Origin: Thinopyrum elongatum
Taxonomy: Eukaryota; Streptophyta; Magnoliopsida; Poales; Poaceae
NCBI GenBank assembly: GCA_011799875.1
Contig: CM022303.1
Location: forward strand, 550,081,368 to 550,145,367
Length of the DNA: 64,000 nt
Direction of reading: 5' to 3'
Position 1 is the first letter of the stretch. Each line of letters opens with the position of its first letter. Shown one piece after another: positions 47,153-58,793 of this stretch. A program made the translations under genes and the position numbers. The notes below the pieces were generated by a model. The model did not search any database. It was not told where the DNA came from and saw nothing but the letters and a program-made list of their open reading frames with translations.

Positions 47153-50100
47153 TTAGGAGGTAGAAGGAAAGAGTCCGGGATATTCTTCCCGAAGATGATC
47201 CTCGCGTTCCCAAGTGGCTTCATCTTCAGTGTGATTCGACCACTGCACTTTTAGGAACTTGGTTGTCTTCTGACGAGTCCGACGTTCAGCTTCGTCGAGG
47301 ATGCAGATCGGATGCTCCTTATAAGAAAGATCGTCTTGTAGCTCGAGCATCTCATGATCCACTGCACGGTGCGGGGATTCCTTGAAGCACTTACGAAGTT
47401 GTGACACGTGGAAGACATCATGAATATGGGAGAATTGCGGTGGCAATTCCAATTGATATGCCACGTGTCCACGTCTAGCCACGATGCGGAAAGGACCAAT
47501 ATAGCGAGGAGCTAGCTTGCCCTTGATTCTGAAATGACGGGTGCCCTTCATTGGAGTGACACGAAGATAAGCTTGGTCACCAGGTTGATAGATCACACCC
47601 CATCGCTTGCGATCATAATTACTCTTCTGACGGTCTTGAGCTGCTTTGAGATTCTCCCGGACAATTCGGACTTGTTCTTCGGCATGTTGAATAATGTCCG
47701 GTCCAACAAGAGGTCGTTCCCCAGTTTCTGACCAATTCAGAGGGGTTCGACATTTACGACCATAAAGAACCTCAAAGGGGGCCATTTTCAAGCTGGCTTG
47801 ATAGCTGTTGTTATAAGAGAAAGCGGCATACGGGAGAGATTCCTCCCATTTCTTACCGAAGGATATAACACAAGCTCGAAGGATGTCTTCAAGCACTTGA
47901 TTAATGCGCTCAACTTGACCTTGGGATTGGGGATGATAAGTTGAACTCCAGGTAATATGAGTTCCCATTGCTTTCTGGAAACTTTCCCAGAAATGGCCAG
48001 TGAAAATGCTGCCAAGGTCTGAACTGATTTCCTTGGGAATACCATGGAGTGAAACAATTCTGGAGATATATAGCTCTGCTAACTGACTAGCAGTAATAGT
48101 CTCCTTAACTGGCAGAAAGTGTGCAACCTTGGAGAGTTGGTCGACGACGACAAGAATAGCATCGTGACCCTTCTGGGACTTGGGAAGACCAGTAATGAAG
48201 TCCATTTGCACTTTATCCCACTTCCATAGAGGAATAGGAAGTGGTTGCAGAATTCCAGCAGGTTTCTGATGTTCTGCCTTGACGCGACGACAAACGTCAC
48301 ACTCGGCAACATAACGAGCAATATCCTGCTTCATCCTAGACCACCAGTACCTTTGACGAAGATCTCGATACATCTTGGTACTACCCGGATGGATAGATAG
48401 CGGTGTATCATGGGCCTCCTTCATGACTTTGTCAGTCATCAGCTCGAAGCGAGGTACTACAATGCGGTCTCGGAAGTACAAGGTTCCATCTTCAGCAATC
48501 GAGAAATCCCTGTACTTTTCAAGGTGAAGTTCTTTCTTCATTAGACCAATTTCAGCATCTTTGGCTTGCGCAATTTTGACAGCTTTCTCAAGGTCTGGTT
48601 GTATCACAAGGTTATTAAGAGAACCTTGCGGGACGATGCAGAGATTCAGCTTGCGCAATTCTTCATATAGCTGGGGTTGAGCTTGCTTTACCATGAGGTT
48701 ACTACAATATGACTTGCGGCTCAAAGCATCAGCCATCACATTAGCTTTGCCAGGAGTGTAGGAAATACCACAGTCATAATTGGTGATTGTTTCCAACCAA
48801 TGTTGCTGACGAAGATTAAGTTCCGGTTGAGTGAATAAGTACTTCAAGCTCTGATGATCGGTGTAAATCTCACACCGATTACCAAGGAGGTAATGACGCC
48901 ACTGCTTCAAAGCATAAATGACAGCAGCAAGTTCGAGGTCATGCACTGGGTAATTCTCTTCATGTGGACGCAGTTGTCGCGAAGCATAAGCAATAACTCT
49001 TCGCTCTTGCATTAGGACACAGCCTAATCCTTGGCGAGAGGCGTCGCAGAAGATCACAAAATCTTTGCGGGAGTCTGGAGGAGCAAGGACTGGAGCAGAA
49101 GTCAGCTTGTCCTTGAGGGTCTGGAAGCTTTCCTGACATTTGTCTGTCCACTCAAACTTAACGCCTTTGTGGAGCAGATTAGTCAGGGGCTTGGCAATCT
49201 TGGAGAAATTTTCGATGAAACGGCGACAATAACTTGCAAGCCCGAGGAAACTTCTGACTTGCTTGACATTCTTCGGAGGGGTCCAGTCAAGAATAGCCTG
49301 AACTCGTTCCGGGTTAACTGCGATACCATCCTTGGAGATGACATGTCCAAGGTAGGTTACCTCAGAAAGCCAGAATTCGCACTTAGAATACTTGGCATAT
49401 AATTGGTGCTCTCGAAGTCTCTCCAGAACAAGACAAAGGTGCTCAGCATGTTCTTCTTTGTTCTTCGAATAAACCAGAATATCATCCAGATATACCACGA
49501 CGAATTTGTCGAGGTAATCCATGAATATGTAATTCATTAAGCGGGAGAAGGTAGCTGGAGCGTTTGTTAAACCAAACGACATGACTGTGTACTCGTAAGA
49601 GCCATAACGAGTTACGAATGCAGTCTTCGGAATATCCTCTTCACGGACACGGATCTGGTGATAACCCAACCTCAAGTCGAGTTTAGAAAACACCGAAGAT
49701 CCAGCGAGTTGGTCATATAAATCGTTGATCCGGGGAAGTGGATATTTATTCTGAATGGTTGCCTGGTTGATAGGACGATAATCTTGGACCAACCTATTCG
49801 TTCCATCTTTCTTCTTGACGAAAAGAGACGGTGCTCCCCAGGCAGAGGAACTAGGGCGAATGAAACCCTTCCTTAAGGATTTATCAATTTCTTCCTTGAG
49901 TTCAATAAGATGGTGCGGAGGCATCTTGTAGGGACGCTTCGCAATAGGAGTGGTGCCAGGCTTCAAGTCGATGACAAACTCGACAGCTCTAGCAGGGGGT
50001 ATTCCTGGAAGCTCTTCTGGAAAAACATCCGGGAAGTCACAGACAACTGGGATATTCTCGATCCCATCAAGCGGAGAAGCATTCAACGCATTTAAGGCAT

Positions 50101-50521
50101 AGATTTGAGCCTCAGCGTTCTGGGTGATATGAGCATGGTAGTTCACCATCTCATTCGAGGGGTGCAAGAGGTGAACAACTTTGGTGGCGCAATTGATTGA
50201 GGCGTAATGGGCCTTCAACCAATCCATTCCCAGAATAAGGTCAATCTTGGACGATTTCAGAATAATGGGAGACGCACTGAACTCCAACCCTTCGATTTCA
50301 ACGGGAACATTATAGCTAACCGCAGAGGTTCGACAACCACCCACGAGAGTATGTACCAATAAGGGTGTGTTCATGTATTCGCATTTAATGTCATGCATGC
50401 GTGCAAAATGTTCTGACATGAAGGAATGCGATGCTCCTGAATCAAATAAAATGGATGCAGGTACTGAATTAACGAGAAGTGTACCCATCACAGTATCTGG
50501 TTGATCTGGAGCTTCAGACAT
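47153..50521 (-). CDS. T2 Pol: protease, RT, RNase H, integrase, chromodomain
   Basis: An uninterrupted 1122-residue frame. Domains in order: aspartic protease (FDSGAS, Asp27), reverse transcriptase (about 190-400, catalytic YLDD at 344-347), RNase H (CDASRQGLG near 492, later YTDHQSLKY), and integrase with an HHCC finger (His704, His711, Cys741, Cys744) and a canonical D-60-D-35-E triad (Asp774, Asp835, Glu871). A chromodomain-like C-terminus follows (about 1069-1118; KVQW, EATWE). All catalytic residues are present. Chromodomains of this lineage are thought to guide integration to certain chromatin. It is in the same frame as gag, separated by one TAG; the first Met at 50521 is probably not the true start if gag-pol is one polyprotein. 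Confidence 0.96.
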   Translation of the reverse strand: MSEAPDQPDTVMGTLLVNSVPASILFDSGASHSFMSEHFARMHDIKCEYMNTPLLVHTLVGGCRTSAVSYNVPVEIEGLEFSASPIILKSSKIDLILGMDWLKAHYASINCATKVVHLLHPSNEMVNYHAHITQNAEAQIYALNALNASPLDGIENIPVVCDFPDVFPEELPGIPPARAVEFVIDLKPGTTPIAKRPYKMPPHHLIELKEEIDKSLRKGFIRPSSSAWGAPSLFVKKKDGTNRLVQDYRPINQATIQNKYPLPRINDLYDQLAGSSVFSKLDLRLGYHQIRVREEDIPKTAFVTRYGSYEYTVMSFGLTNAPATFSRLMNYIFMDYLDKFVVVYLDDILVYSKNKEEHAEHLCLVLERLREHQLYAKYSKCEFWLSEVTYLGHVISKDGIAVNPERVQAILDWTPPKNVKQVRSFLGLASYCRRFIENFSKIAKPLTNLLHKGVKFEWTDKCQESFQTLKDKLTSAPVLAPPDSRKDFVIFCDASRQGLGCVLMQERRVIAYASRQLRPHEENYPVHDLELAAVIYALKQWRHYLLGNRCEIYTDHQSLKYLFTQPELNLRQQHWLETITNYDCGISYTPGKANVMADALSRKSYCSNLMVKQAQPQLYEELRKLNLCIVPQGSLNNLVIQPDLEKAVKIAQAKDAEIGLMKKELHLEKYRDFSIAEDGTLYFRDRIVVPRFELMTDKVMKEAHDTPLSIHPGSTKMYRDLRQRYWWSRMKQDIARYVAECDVCRRVKAEHQKPAGILQPLPIPLWKWDKVQMDFITGLPKSQKGHDAILVVVDQLSKVAHFLPVKETITASQLAELYISRIVSLHGIPKEISSDLGSIFTGHFWESFQKAMGTHITWSSTYHPQSQGQVERINQVLEDILRACVISFGKKWEESLPYAAFSYNNSYQASLKMAPFEVLYGRKCRTPLNWSETGERPLVGPDIIQHAEEQVRIVRENLKAAQDRQKSNYDRKRWGVIYQPGDQAYLRVTPMKGTRHFRIKGKLAPRYIGPFRIVARRGHVAYQLELPPQFSHIHDVFHVSQLRKCFKESPHRAVDHEMLELQDDLSYKEHPICILDEAERRTRQKTTKFLKVQWSNHTEDEATWEREDHLREEYPGLFPSTS

Positions 50522-50536
50522 GTTGACGTGGTAGTA

Positions 50537-51562
50537 CTACCCACGACCATAAGAAGGTCTGGCATTATAGTTGCGCTGTTGAGGAATACCACGGCCAATT
50601 CCACGGCCAGCAGAAGGGAGAGCCAGTTGATTCTGATTCTGAGAACAATCTCTAGCACGGTGACCTGGCTTGCCACACTTGAAGCATAGTCCGCTGTCAG
50701 GACGAGGTGCTGGAGCTCGAGGTGCTGGAGCTGGCAGAGGCTGCCTCGATGGTGGAGGTGGCAGGCGTGGTGCAGCATAAGAGGGCCTGTTCGCAGGAGC
50801 TGCTGAACGGAACATGCCTTGGGGAAACCAGATGCGTTGCTTCTGGGAAGATGAGCCCGAAGATGAGCCCGTTTCTCGGGTGCGTCTGGACGCTTCTTTA
50901 TGCTTCTTAAGTCCAGTTTCAACCATAATAGCCTTATTCACCAAGGTGGCGAAATCAGGATAGTCTTGGACAAGGAGAGCCAACTGTATATCATGATGCA
51001 GTCCTTCACGGAACTTCTCTTGTCTGCGTTCATCAGTAGGAATGTCCTCTTCAGCGTAGCGAGATAAGTCTAGAAACTCGCGCTGATAGACTTCCACAGT
51101 CTTGTTTCCTTGAACAAGGCTACGGAACTCGGCCTTCTTCCTAGCTATGACAGCTAGAGGAATGTAGCGGGCACGGAAAGCAATCTTGAACTCTGCCCAA
51201 GTGACGACAGTACCAGGCGGTAGAGTCTGTCGGTGGGTGGCCCACCATTGAGCTGCGGGACCCTTCAGAAGATAAGTCGCAAAAGTGACATAGTTAACTT
51301 CGGCGACACCAGCAGACTCCATCTCATGAGAGATGTCACGCAGCCAGTCATCTACATCTAGTGGGTTGACTATGTTGCGGAAAAATGATGGACTGAGCCT
51401 CATAAACTCTGGCAGGGTAATGGATGGTGGCTGCTGATTGGCATCAGGACAAGGGAATTGTTGCATAATTCCCGTCATAAACTGGCGGTTGAGTTCAAAT
51501 TGTTGCATCATCGCTGCCATGTAATCAGGTGGTGGCGGTGGTGGCGGGTTGTTGTCAGCCAT
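50537..51562 (-). CDS. T2 Gag
   Basis: 341 residues. The retrotransposon Gag core (VDDWLRDISHEMES, then LKGPAAQWW and FRARYIP) is followed by a basic, Pro/Ala-rich linker and one CCHC zinc knuckle (CFKCGKPGHRARDC, 50686-50645). It packages the element RNA in cytoplasmic particles. The frame ends at TAG (50539-50537); nine residues later, in the same frame, comes the Met at 50521. A CAG-to-TAG change or stop readthrough would both explain this. The start follows a short gap after the upstream ORF. Confidence 0.95.
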   Translation of the reverse strand: MADNNPPPPPPPDYMAAMMQQFELNRQFMTGIMQQFPCPDANQQPPSITLPEFMRLSPSFFRNIVNPLDVDDWLRDISHEMESAGVAEVNYVTFATYLLKGPAAQWWATHRQTLPPGTVVTWAEFKIAFRARYIPLAVIARKKAEFRSLVQGNKTVEVYQREFLDLSRYAEEDIPTDERRQEKFREGLHHDIQLALLVQDYPDFATLVNKAIMVETGLKKHKEASRRTRETGSSSGSSSQKQRIWFPQGMFRSAAPANRPSYAAPRLPPPPSRQPLPAPAPRAPAPRPDSGLCFKCGKPGHRARDCSQNQNQLALPSAGRGIGRGIPQQRNYNARPSYGRG

Positions 51563-51807
51563 CCTGCTATTTCAACAGGGGTATTTCAGGAATAGCTTAT
51601 GCAAGTGTTTAACAATAAACTAGATGTAACTCGACGTTATTGAAAGAGTGCAATAGATGCTAAAAGTAGTCATTAAGACATACAGATCCATACACAGTCA
51701 ATTACAATCGGGCAGCATAACGGCACAAATTGAAAAACTAGAGACACACTAGGCGGCACGCAGGCACGCGGTAAGGAAGTACACAACGTGACATAGCAAA
51801 GGCTACA

Positions 51808-52578
51808 TCAGCGTCGGAGAAAACCACTGAAACGGGGTAACTGCAAGTGCGGCCGACGAATGTTCGTCGCGGCAGGATCATGTGCTCCATGTGCACTCTG
51901 ATGCAGAACCCGGTCTCGAACTGTAAGAAGAGGTCCACGTGCAGGCGTGTGACCTCCCACTGCAGGCCAATCAATACCTGGCGGCATCTCGGTCCTGCGT
52001 GGGTAAAGAATATACTCCGGATGTATCCCTGCACGAACAGCTGGTAGCAACTGTGTCATAGCCTCGTAGTAGCGTGCTCGAGTGGCGAACAACTCGACGG
52101 CAAGAGCCCGAACAGTGCGATCCAGAGCCTGAGTGCACTGAATCAGAATCTGTGGGTCGTAGCGTCGAGACTCGTACGGGGCACAGATAGCTGTGTAAAA
52201 TCCAGTAGCATCTCCAACAGGTGCATACGGAATGTACCGAAACACAGTATCATCCAAGTTAGCATTGTGCTCTCCTCGGAGACGTGCGACAGCAGAGTAG
52301 GCGGCATCATGTACTGCCATCTCAATCGTCACGCCTATTCCGTGAAAAAGGTGTAGCTCAGTGTCTGAGTTGTTCTGCTGATCATAAATCCGAACTTCAG
52401 CATAATACTGCTCCTGGTTGAACTCGCGATAAACCTCATAGACCATGTACTCGGGATACCAGCGGTAACCTAGTCTACTCAGGAGGGCGATCAGAACAGC
52501 TGGAAATCCAGGGGCATCACGAGCCCAAGTGCGAAGCACTAACTGGGTCGTAGGCCACGGTGGAAACAGTCGATCCAT
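51808..52578 (-). CDS. Unrecognised 256-residue ORF between primer site and gag of T2
   Basis: An intact frame on the coding strand, upstream of gag. The middle (PEYMVYEVYREFNQEQYYAEV, trimmed here, then IEMAVHDAAYSAVARLRGEH) is arranged as beta strands followed by an Ala-rich helix, faintly like a double-stranded-RNA-binding domain; this is inference. The C-terminal part is basic and ends GFLRR. No zinc finger, signal peptide or membrane segment is seen. T3 keeps only the last few codons after an internal deletion, showing the ORF belonged to the wider group. Translation of gag would need reinitiation, splicing or a separate transcript. Confidence 0.7.
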   Translation of the reverse strand: MDRLFPPWPTTQLVLRTWARDAPGFPAVLIALLSRLGYRWYPEYMVYEVYREFNQEQYYAEVRIYDQQNNSDTELHLFHGIGVTIEMAVHDAAYSAVARLRGEHNANLDDTVFRYIPYAPVGDATGFYTAICAPYESRRYDPQILIQCTQALDRTVRALAVELFATRARYYEAMTQLLPAVRAGIHPEYILYPRRTEMPPGIDWPAVGGHTPARGPLLTVRDRVLHQSAHGAHDPAATNIRRPHLQLPRFSGFLRR

Positions 52579-52953
52579 CTAAACAGAGAAGTTCAGGGTT
52601 GTCATAAGACAATGAGAAGTATAACCGATCCCAGAAGGAAAGGTTAAACAAAACAATGGAAAGGAAAACGATTGTCAGACTAATCAGATCAAAGACAGGG
52701 AAATCGCACTGAATCCAGCTCTCCGGGTAGATAGAATTAACGAGAACCTAAATGTCGGTGTTAGTAAATTTTATTAAACCTGAATAGATGAGAGATTAGA
52801 ATCCCAGAGTAAAGACGAGGAATAAAAGATCCTAATACCACCCAGTTGGCGACGTGGGCTCGTAAGCCACACAACCAAGTTACTAAAACAGTTTTTGACC
52901 ACTAGACTCAACTTCGGCCAAGGAATTGGGAAGGAGGATACCTAGAGGCAGTC

Positions 52954-52967
52954 GGCTCTGATACCAA
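52954..52967 (-). other. Primer binding site of T2
   Basis: On the minus strand TTGGTATCAGAGCC, two bases inside the 5' LTR end, is complementary to tRNA-Met. Confidence 0.9.
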
Positions 52968-53274
52968 CCTGTGACGACCCTGGCTTAATCGTGCACTAAT
53001 CATACACGCAAATGCGCACGATCAAGCCTAAGGACTCACTTGAAGATATCACAACACAACTCTAAAACATAAATAAAGTCATACAAGCTTTATATTACAA
53101 GCCAGGGCCTCGAGGGCTCGAATACATAACTCGATGGCATACAAGCGTCAGCGGAAGCATTAGATATCTGGGTACAGATATATTACAGAGAGAGAAATAG
53201 GCCTTCACAGAGGCGGGGTAAAATAAAATACTACGATCGAAAGGCGTAGGCCTCCTGCCCTGGACCCTCCGATC

Positions 53275-53375
53275 CTACTCCTGGTCGTCAAACGGCTCCT
53301 CGTAGTAGTAGTACTCGCCAGGCGGGTAGAAGTACTGGTCGTCGGCTGGGGCATCTGGTTCAGGGGCTTCGTCGT
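53275..53375 (-). other. Candidate terminal Tyr/acidic exon, T2 5' LTR
   Basis: Same structure as 43334-43234: two bases, 32 codons and TAG, ending Asp-Asp-Gln-Glu. In this LTR it lies upstream of the primer site and gag, so it would be in the 5' leader of the genomic RNA. Confidence 0.55.
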
Positions 53376-54966
53376 CTGGTGGCATCAAATGGAATATGGG
53401 GAAAAAAGAAAGTAAAGCAAATGTGAGTACTCATCCGAAGTACTCAGCAAACAAGGATCTACACTACATATGCAACATTGTCAAAGGAATGGCTGTATAT
53501 GTGGACTGGGCTGCAGAAATGCCAGAATATAGGGGGAAAGCCTAGTCCTATCGAAGACTAGCATCTTCAACAATCTTCGACAGTCTTGCAGCAATAGAAG
53601 AGAGCAGATCAACATAATGTAAAGTAGTAGAAGTAGTATCATCAACCTCGACCTGAGATCCTTTCTCGACTCCCTGCGAGAAAGCAATCCCAGAGCCGTA
53701 CTATCCAGTTCTCATCACATGTTCTAGTTGTACTGATCGGGATACAACTCCGAGTGTCCGTTACCGTAGGACAGGCTATCGATAGAAGTTTCTTCCCTGC
53801 AGGGGTGCACCAACTTACCCACCACGCTCACTTAACTCTGGCCGGACACACTTTTCTGGGTCATGCCCGGCCTCGGCTAAGCAACACGCCGCAACCCGAC
53901 CTAGGCTTATAAGAGAGGTCAGCACGCCGGACTAAACCTATGCCCCCAGGGGTCTTGGGCCATCGCCCCGGGAACTCCTGCATGTTACGGGGCCACCAAG
54001 AGCAGACCTAGCAACCCCTTATACAAGCGTGGTTGCGTTCCCAGTCCAACTCGGTGTGCGCCGCTCCTTACTGACGTCAAACAAGCTTCGGCTGATGTAT
54101 ACGACGCAGAACGCCCATACTATGCCCACGTGATGGTTAGTGCTATCGGGCCAGAGGCCCCTCGGATCAAATATCCAAACCGTAGTGGATTAGGAGTACG
54201 CGGAAACGAGCAGAGACTCACGATCGATGTGACCCCGTCGCCCCGTCTCGAGGACTTGCGGCAAGGGCTAAGAATGCCCGGCCACGCCTCGTAGTTATCT
54301 CGCGGGCACCATCCAGGTCAACCTGACTCCACATCACTTCGCGTTAAGCTCGCGCGGGTACCCCTCAGGGCCGACCCGTCTTAAGTATCGTGGTTCATAG
54401 TCAAGTCATAATATCCAAGGTAACTGTGTGTCTGACACCGAAGGGAACCCTGAGGAATCACCCTCTATGGAGTTCTTGTTCAATGTTATCATCAAGGTGA
54501 ACGAAAGAGGAATCACCCTCGAGGTCCACACTTGAGAGGTTGCACGACGATGTCGTTATCGGGGGTGGTGTAGGAGGAATCACCCTCGCTTACCACGACC
54601 GAGTAACTAACCTACAAGGTTAACATCAGAAGTGCTGACGAGGTATCACCCTCGGCACTTGATAGTAACCCAGCAGTGTCGAGCAACATAGGGAGAAGTG
54701 ATGTGCGGTGCCAGGGTCTAATCTTCAATCCCGATGATCGGGTCTTCTGACATCCAGCGGGGCAGTCGGGATCAAGTGGGGGTCTCTGTCGTGTCTCTAC
54801 CCAGCCTATACTAATCAGTCTAGGATAACCAGAAAGGTAACAAGGCAGGGTACAATAATCAGGCTATGCAGCAGATATGGGAAAACAGTAGCAGTAGCAG
54901 TTCTAATGCAAGCATAAGATAGAAGAGAATAGGTGATATAGGCATGCTCAAAATGGGGGTGCTTGC

Positions 54967-55068
54967 CTGTTTGCTCTGGGGCAAGGGCAAGGTCTTCAGT
55001 GGTATCGTCGGGGACGTAGTTGTACTCCTGAGCTGCGTCTGCCTCGGGAGCTACGTCAACGTCGGGGT
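54967..55068 (-). other. Candidate acidic exon, T2 5' LTR
   Basis: 102 nt between a CTCTCGGTAG acceptor and a GC-type donor (AG/GCAAGC, intron from 54966). The intron to the next exon would be 1591 nt. Frame and phase agree with T1 and T3. Confidence 0.55.
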
Positions 55069-57182
55069 CTACCGAGAGAGAAGAGGGGGAAGAAACAGGT
55101 AAACATAATGCAAACAAATGCAATACGGTGCGTGTGATGCTATGATGCAGTGCAGGGTTGCCTAATTATGCATCTATGTCATTTTAGCTATTTTTAGAAT
55201 TAATCTGGGATTTAATATCCGACATGTGTGCACTATTCATCTGCCGGATTCGGGTCCGGAGTTACGAGTTCTTCTACGTAGGGTGTTCCGATGAAGAAAC
55301 AGACGGCACGATCAGACTCGGTTCGTCGTTCTGAGCAAGTTTCATGTTTTAACTTTTTCGATCCGAGCTACGGTTTAAAAGTTATTAATTTTTAAAGATT
55401 ATTTGAATTTCTGGAATTTATTTATTTACAGAAAATGAATTATGATGTCAGCATGACGTCATTGTGACGTCAGCGGTCAACAGGCGCTGACCAGAGTCAA
55501 TCCTAACATGTGGGACCCACATGTCAGTCTCTGTTTATCTTAACAGCGAATTAACTTAATCTGCAGGGTTAATTAGGGGGCGGGCCCCACTTGTCAGTGA
55601 GACATTAGGCTAATCTAATTTATTTTTATTTAATTAACAGTTTAATTAGTCTAATTAGCCGCCGGGGCCCACACGTCAGTGGCACTGTGCTGCCACTTCA
55701 GCGCGTTGACTGGTCAAACCAGTCAACGGGGGCCCCTGGGCCCACGGCCAGTGTCGCTGACCGGTGGGGCCGGCCAGCCACGTCGGCGCCGGCGCCGGAG
55801 TTGCGCCGGCGACCAATTGCGCGGTGGCCGATCGCCGGAGACGGCCGGAAATGCTCTACGGGGCACCGTTCGACCCGTGGTTAGGCTCTTTCGAACGGGC
55901 GTTCAACGCCGTGTCCAACCGTGGCGGTGGCGCAGCCGGACTTGGCCGGAAACGGCGCCGGCGACGAGCAAAAGCGGCGGCGCATTCGGGCCTACGATGA
56001 AAACGAAACTACGGCGCGCAGTAGCTCGAGCGCGAGGCCTAGGCGTGCTCTACGCGATGCGGTGAGTGTGTTCGACTCGACCCCGAGCTTGTTGGGTCAC
56101 CGGAGGCTTGCCGGCGACGGGCTTCGCGGCGACGGACTCGGGTTCGCGTGGAGGAGCTGCCAGCGCGCTCGTGCGGAGCCACAGAGAGATGCGGAAGGAG
56201 GATTGGCTCACAGTGAAGGCGCACGGAGGCCCGGTGACAGATTAGTAGCAGCAGTTCGCGCCGGAGACGAGGAAGATCGCCGGAGCCGAAGCGGAAGGGG
56301 GCGGCGTCGTGCAGCGTCAGCGGGACCCCTCGGCTCCACCCGTATCCTCCATTAGATGAAGAAGACGACGGCGGAGCTGACCGACTCGGTGAACGAGCGC
56401 GGGACCGCCGGTGGCCACGGCAAATGGCGAAGTGCGGCGACGACGGCGCTCGGTGGCCGGATCTGGGAGGGAGCGAGGGGCGGAGCGAGCGAGGGAGGAG
56501 AGGGGAGAGTGAACGGGGTGGCCAGGGGGGACGGCTCGACTTCGCCCTTATCCCCCTCCGCCTCCTGTTTCGTCGGTGGGCGGCGACGTGTCGGCGCCGT
56601 GCCGGCGCGCGCGCGCTCGGCCAGGGGCGCGTCGACACGACGACAGAGAGAGGTGAGACGGGCCGGCTGGGCTGGGCCAGTGCACTGTGCACTTGGACCA
56701 GTCCAGCTTTAGCCTTTTTCTTTTTCTTAATTTTCTGTTTTTCTTTTCTTTTCTGTTCTGAAATAGTTAGGGCATTTCTACACTTTTGAAAAATGTGAGA
56801 GTTGTCCCAAATATTGCAATGCAATATTAGCTCTCACCAAAAAGTGGTTTGGACAGATTTGGAAGCCATTTGAATTTGTAATGATTTTAAATGAATTAAT
56901 ATTGCTGTTTTGGGTGTTGGTTTAATCTTGTTTGAGTCACTTGTCCAACTCCAAATATTTTGATATTGGTTTTAGAAATGTTCCTGGATTATTTGCCAAT
57001 TAATGAACATTTTCCCAACAGTGTTTGATCAGCTTTATAATTCACTTATGAATTTGAGTTGATTTTCATATGTGAATTTGAATTGGATCATTAACCCATA
57101 TGACTTGGCACTGCAAATGATCATGACTTGGCAAGATTAACAGAGTGTCACAGAGCTTATTACAAGGGGGTGTTACAATCAC

Positions 57183-57216
57183 CACCACCTCCTTCTTCAT
57201 CACCGAAAGAAAATTG
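57183..57216 (+). pseudogene. End of the interrupted third ORF of the Athila element
   Basis: Directly after the ATCAC duplication the frame resumes with a short Ser/Pro tail and a TGA stop. It is the missing end of the frame at 42541-42928. Confidence 0.6.
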
Positions 57217-58779
57217 AGTAATCAGGTATGGGCACTCCCCTTGGCTTGTGCCAAGCTTGGGGGAGGTGCCCCGGTATCGTATCACCTCCACTATCTTTTG
57301 CCTTTACTTATCTTAGTTCGATCCATAGTTATCTTTTGCTTTAGATGAATAAAAGTTTAGTTCGATCCTTTCTTTTCGAGTGTTTGCTTAGTGATCTATC
57401 TTTGTAATCGTGTGCGAGATATATAATAAAGTTTAGTTTGAGTTTTGTTTTCTTTACTTTCATGTTCAATAAAAAGAAAAGAAATAAATGAAAAAGATCA
57501 TATGCTAATCTTATGGTAAGTAATGGCATCACATAAGGAAGAGTATAAGTAGAAAATTTTATTGGAGATTGACAAACATAGCATTGGTCAATGATGCAAT
57601 TCATGAAAGAATTAATAAGGGAAGAGAAGATTCACATGCAAATATACTATCTTGGACATCTTTTGTGATTGTGAGCCCCCATCAAAATATTATATGCCAA
57701 AATTGTTGACATTGGACAAGGAAGACAACATAATGATTTATGTTTGTTCATATTCACATAGAAGTTATATTGTCATAGATGCTTTAACATGTGGTGCTTG
57801 CCCCCATCTTTGCTAGCAAAAAATTCCGCACTAAGTAGAGATACTACTTGTGCATCCAAAAACCTTTAAACCCACATCTTATTTTGAGAGTCCACCATAC
57901 CTACCTATGGATTGAGTAAGATCCTTCAAGTAAGTTGTCATCGTTGCAAAAAGGCAATAAAAATTGCTTCTAAAAGTGTTGGATCATTTAGTGTAAGAGA
58001 AAATTGAGCGTTGTACGAACTTGTGGGGGCAAAGAATAAAAGTGACATACTGCATAATAAAGGTTGCTATCACAAGGGGCAATATAACATGACGTTCTTT
58101 TGCACTAAGAGATTGAGCATACAAACAAATAAGCGCATGGCAACCTCTGCTTCCCTCTGCGAAGGGCCTATCTTTTACTTTTACTTATTTACTTTTATGC
58201 AAGAGTCAAAGTTCTTCTCTCTATTCCTTTTTATTTTCTCTTTTGGCAAGCATCATGTGGTGGGGAAAGATCTAGGCACATATATCCAGTTGGATATGAG
58301 TAGCATGAGTTATTATTGTTGACATCACCCTCGAGGTGAGTATGTTGGGAGGCGAATCTATAAGCCCCTATCTTTCTATGTGTCCAGTTGAAACGTTTTG
58401 CTCATGTGTATGTGGTGAGTGTTAGCAATCATAGAAGACTATATGATGGTTGAGTATGTGGACTTGCCAAAAAGGCTCCGATATGTGACCCTTCCTGAAA
58501 AGATGATGAATTGTAGTTGCAAAGTTGACTGAGAACATAGTTTGTTGGTTTTCAATAGAGTTTATACTTTATACTTCGATGTTGTGATGAATTGTTACTT
58601 GTTCATGAGAAGTTCTATGATAAAAGTTCTATGATAAAGTTTTATATTAAAGTTTGTTGCTGTTATAATAATATACATGATGCTTCTATGTCCGTATTTT
58701 GTTTTTATCGACACCTCCTTCTCTAAGCATGTGGACATGTTTTTTTATTTCGGTTTTCGCTTGAGGACAAGCGAGGTCT
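57217..58779. other. 3' noncoding region of the Athila element
   Basis: About 1.6 kb without coding frames. Words such as GGGGGAGGTGCCCCGG near 57249 and AT-rich DNA are seen, as in long untranslated 3' parts of Athila-type elements. I see no other gene. Confidence 0.75.
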
Positions 58780-58793
58780 AAGCTTTGGGGAGT
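58780..58793 (+). other. Polypurine tract of the Athila element
   Basis: AAGCTTTGGGGAGT immediately precedes the TGATACGTCC start of the 3' LTR. Confidence 0.75.

Larger units (their letters stand above)
42929..57177 (-). mobile_element. Tekay/Del-type chromovirus T2, nearly intact
   Basis: This 14,249-bp element on the minus strand is flanked by a perfect duplication, ATCAC (42924-42928 and 57178-57182). In transcription order it has: 5' LTR 57177-52970, primer site, a 256-residue ORF, gag, pol and polypurine tract, then 3' LTR 47114-42929. Over about the first 540 bp compared by eye (from 42929 and 52970) I counted roughly 10 differences between the LTRs, about 2 percent, plus a few small indels elsewhere, so it is young. 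It inserted in the third ORF of the Athila element. Confidence 0.97.
52970..57177 (-). mobile_element. 5' LTR of T2
   Basis: 4208 bp. It is slightly longer than the 3' LTR because of small insertions near 55620 and 55790 (a GGCGCC-type repeat). The GC-rich centre lies at about 55690-56700. Confidence 0.95.
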
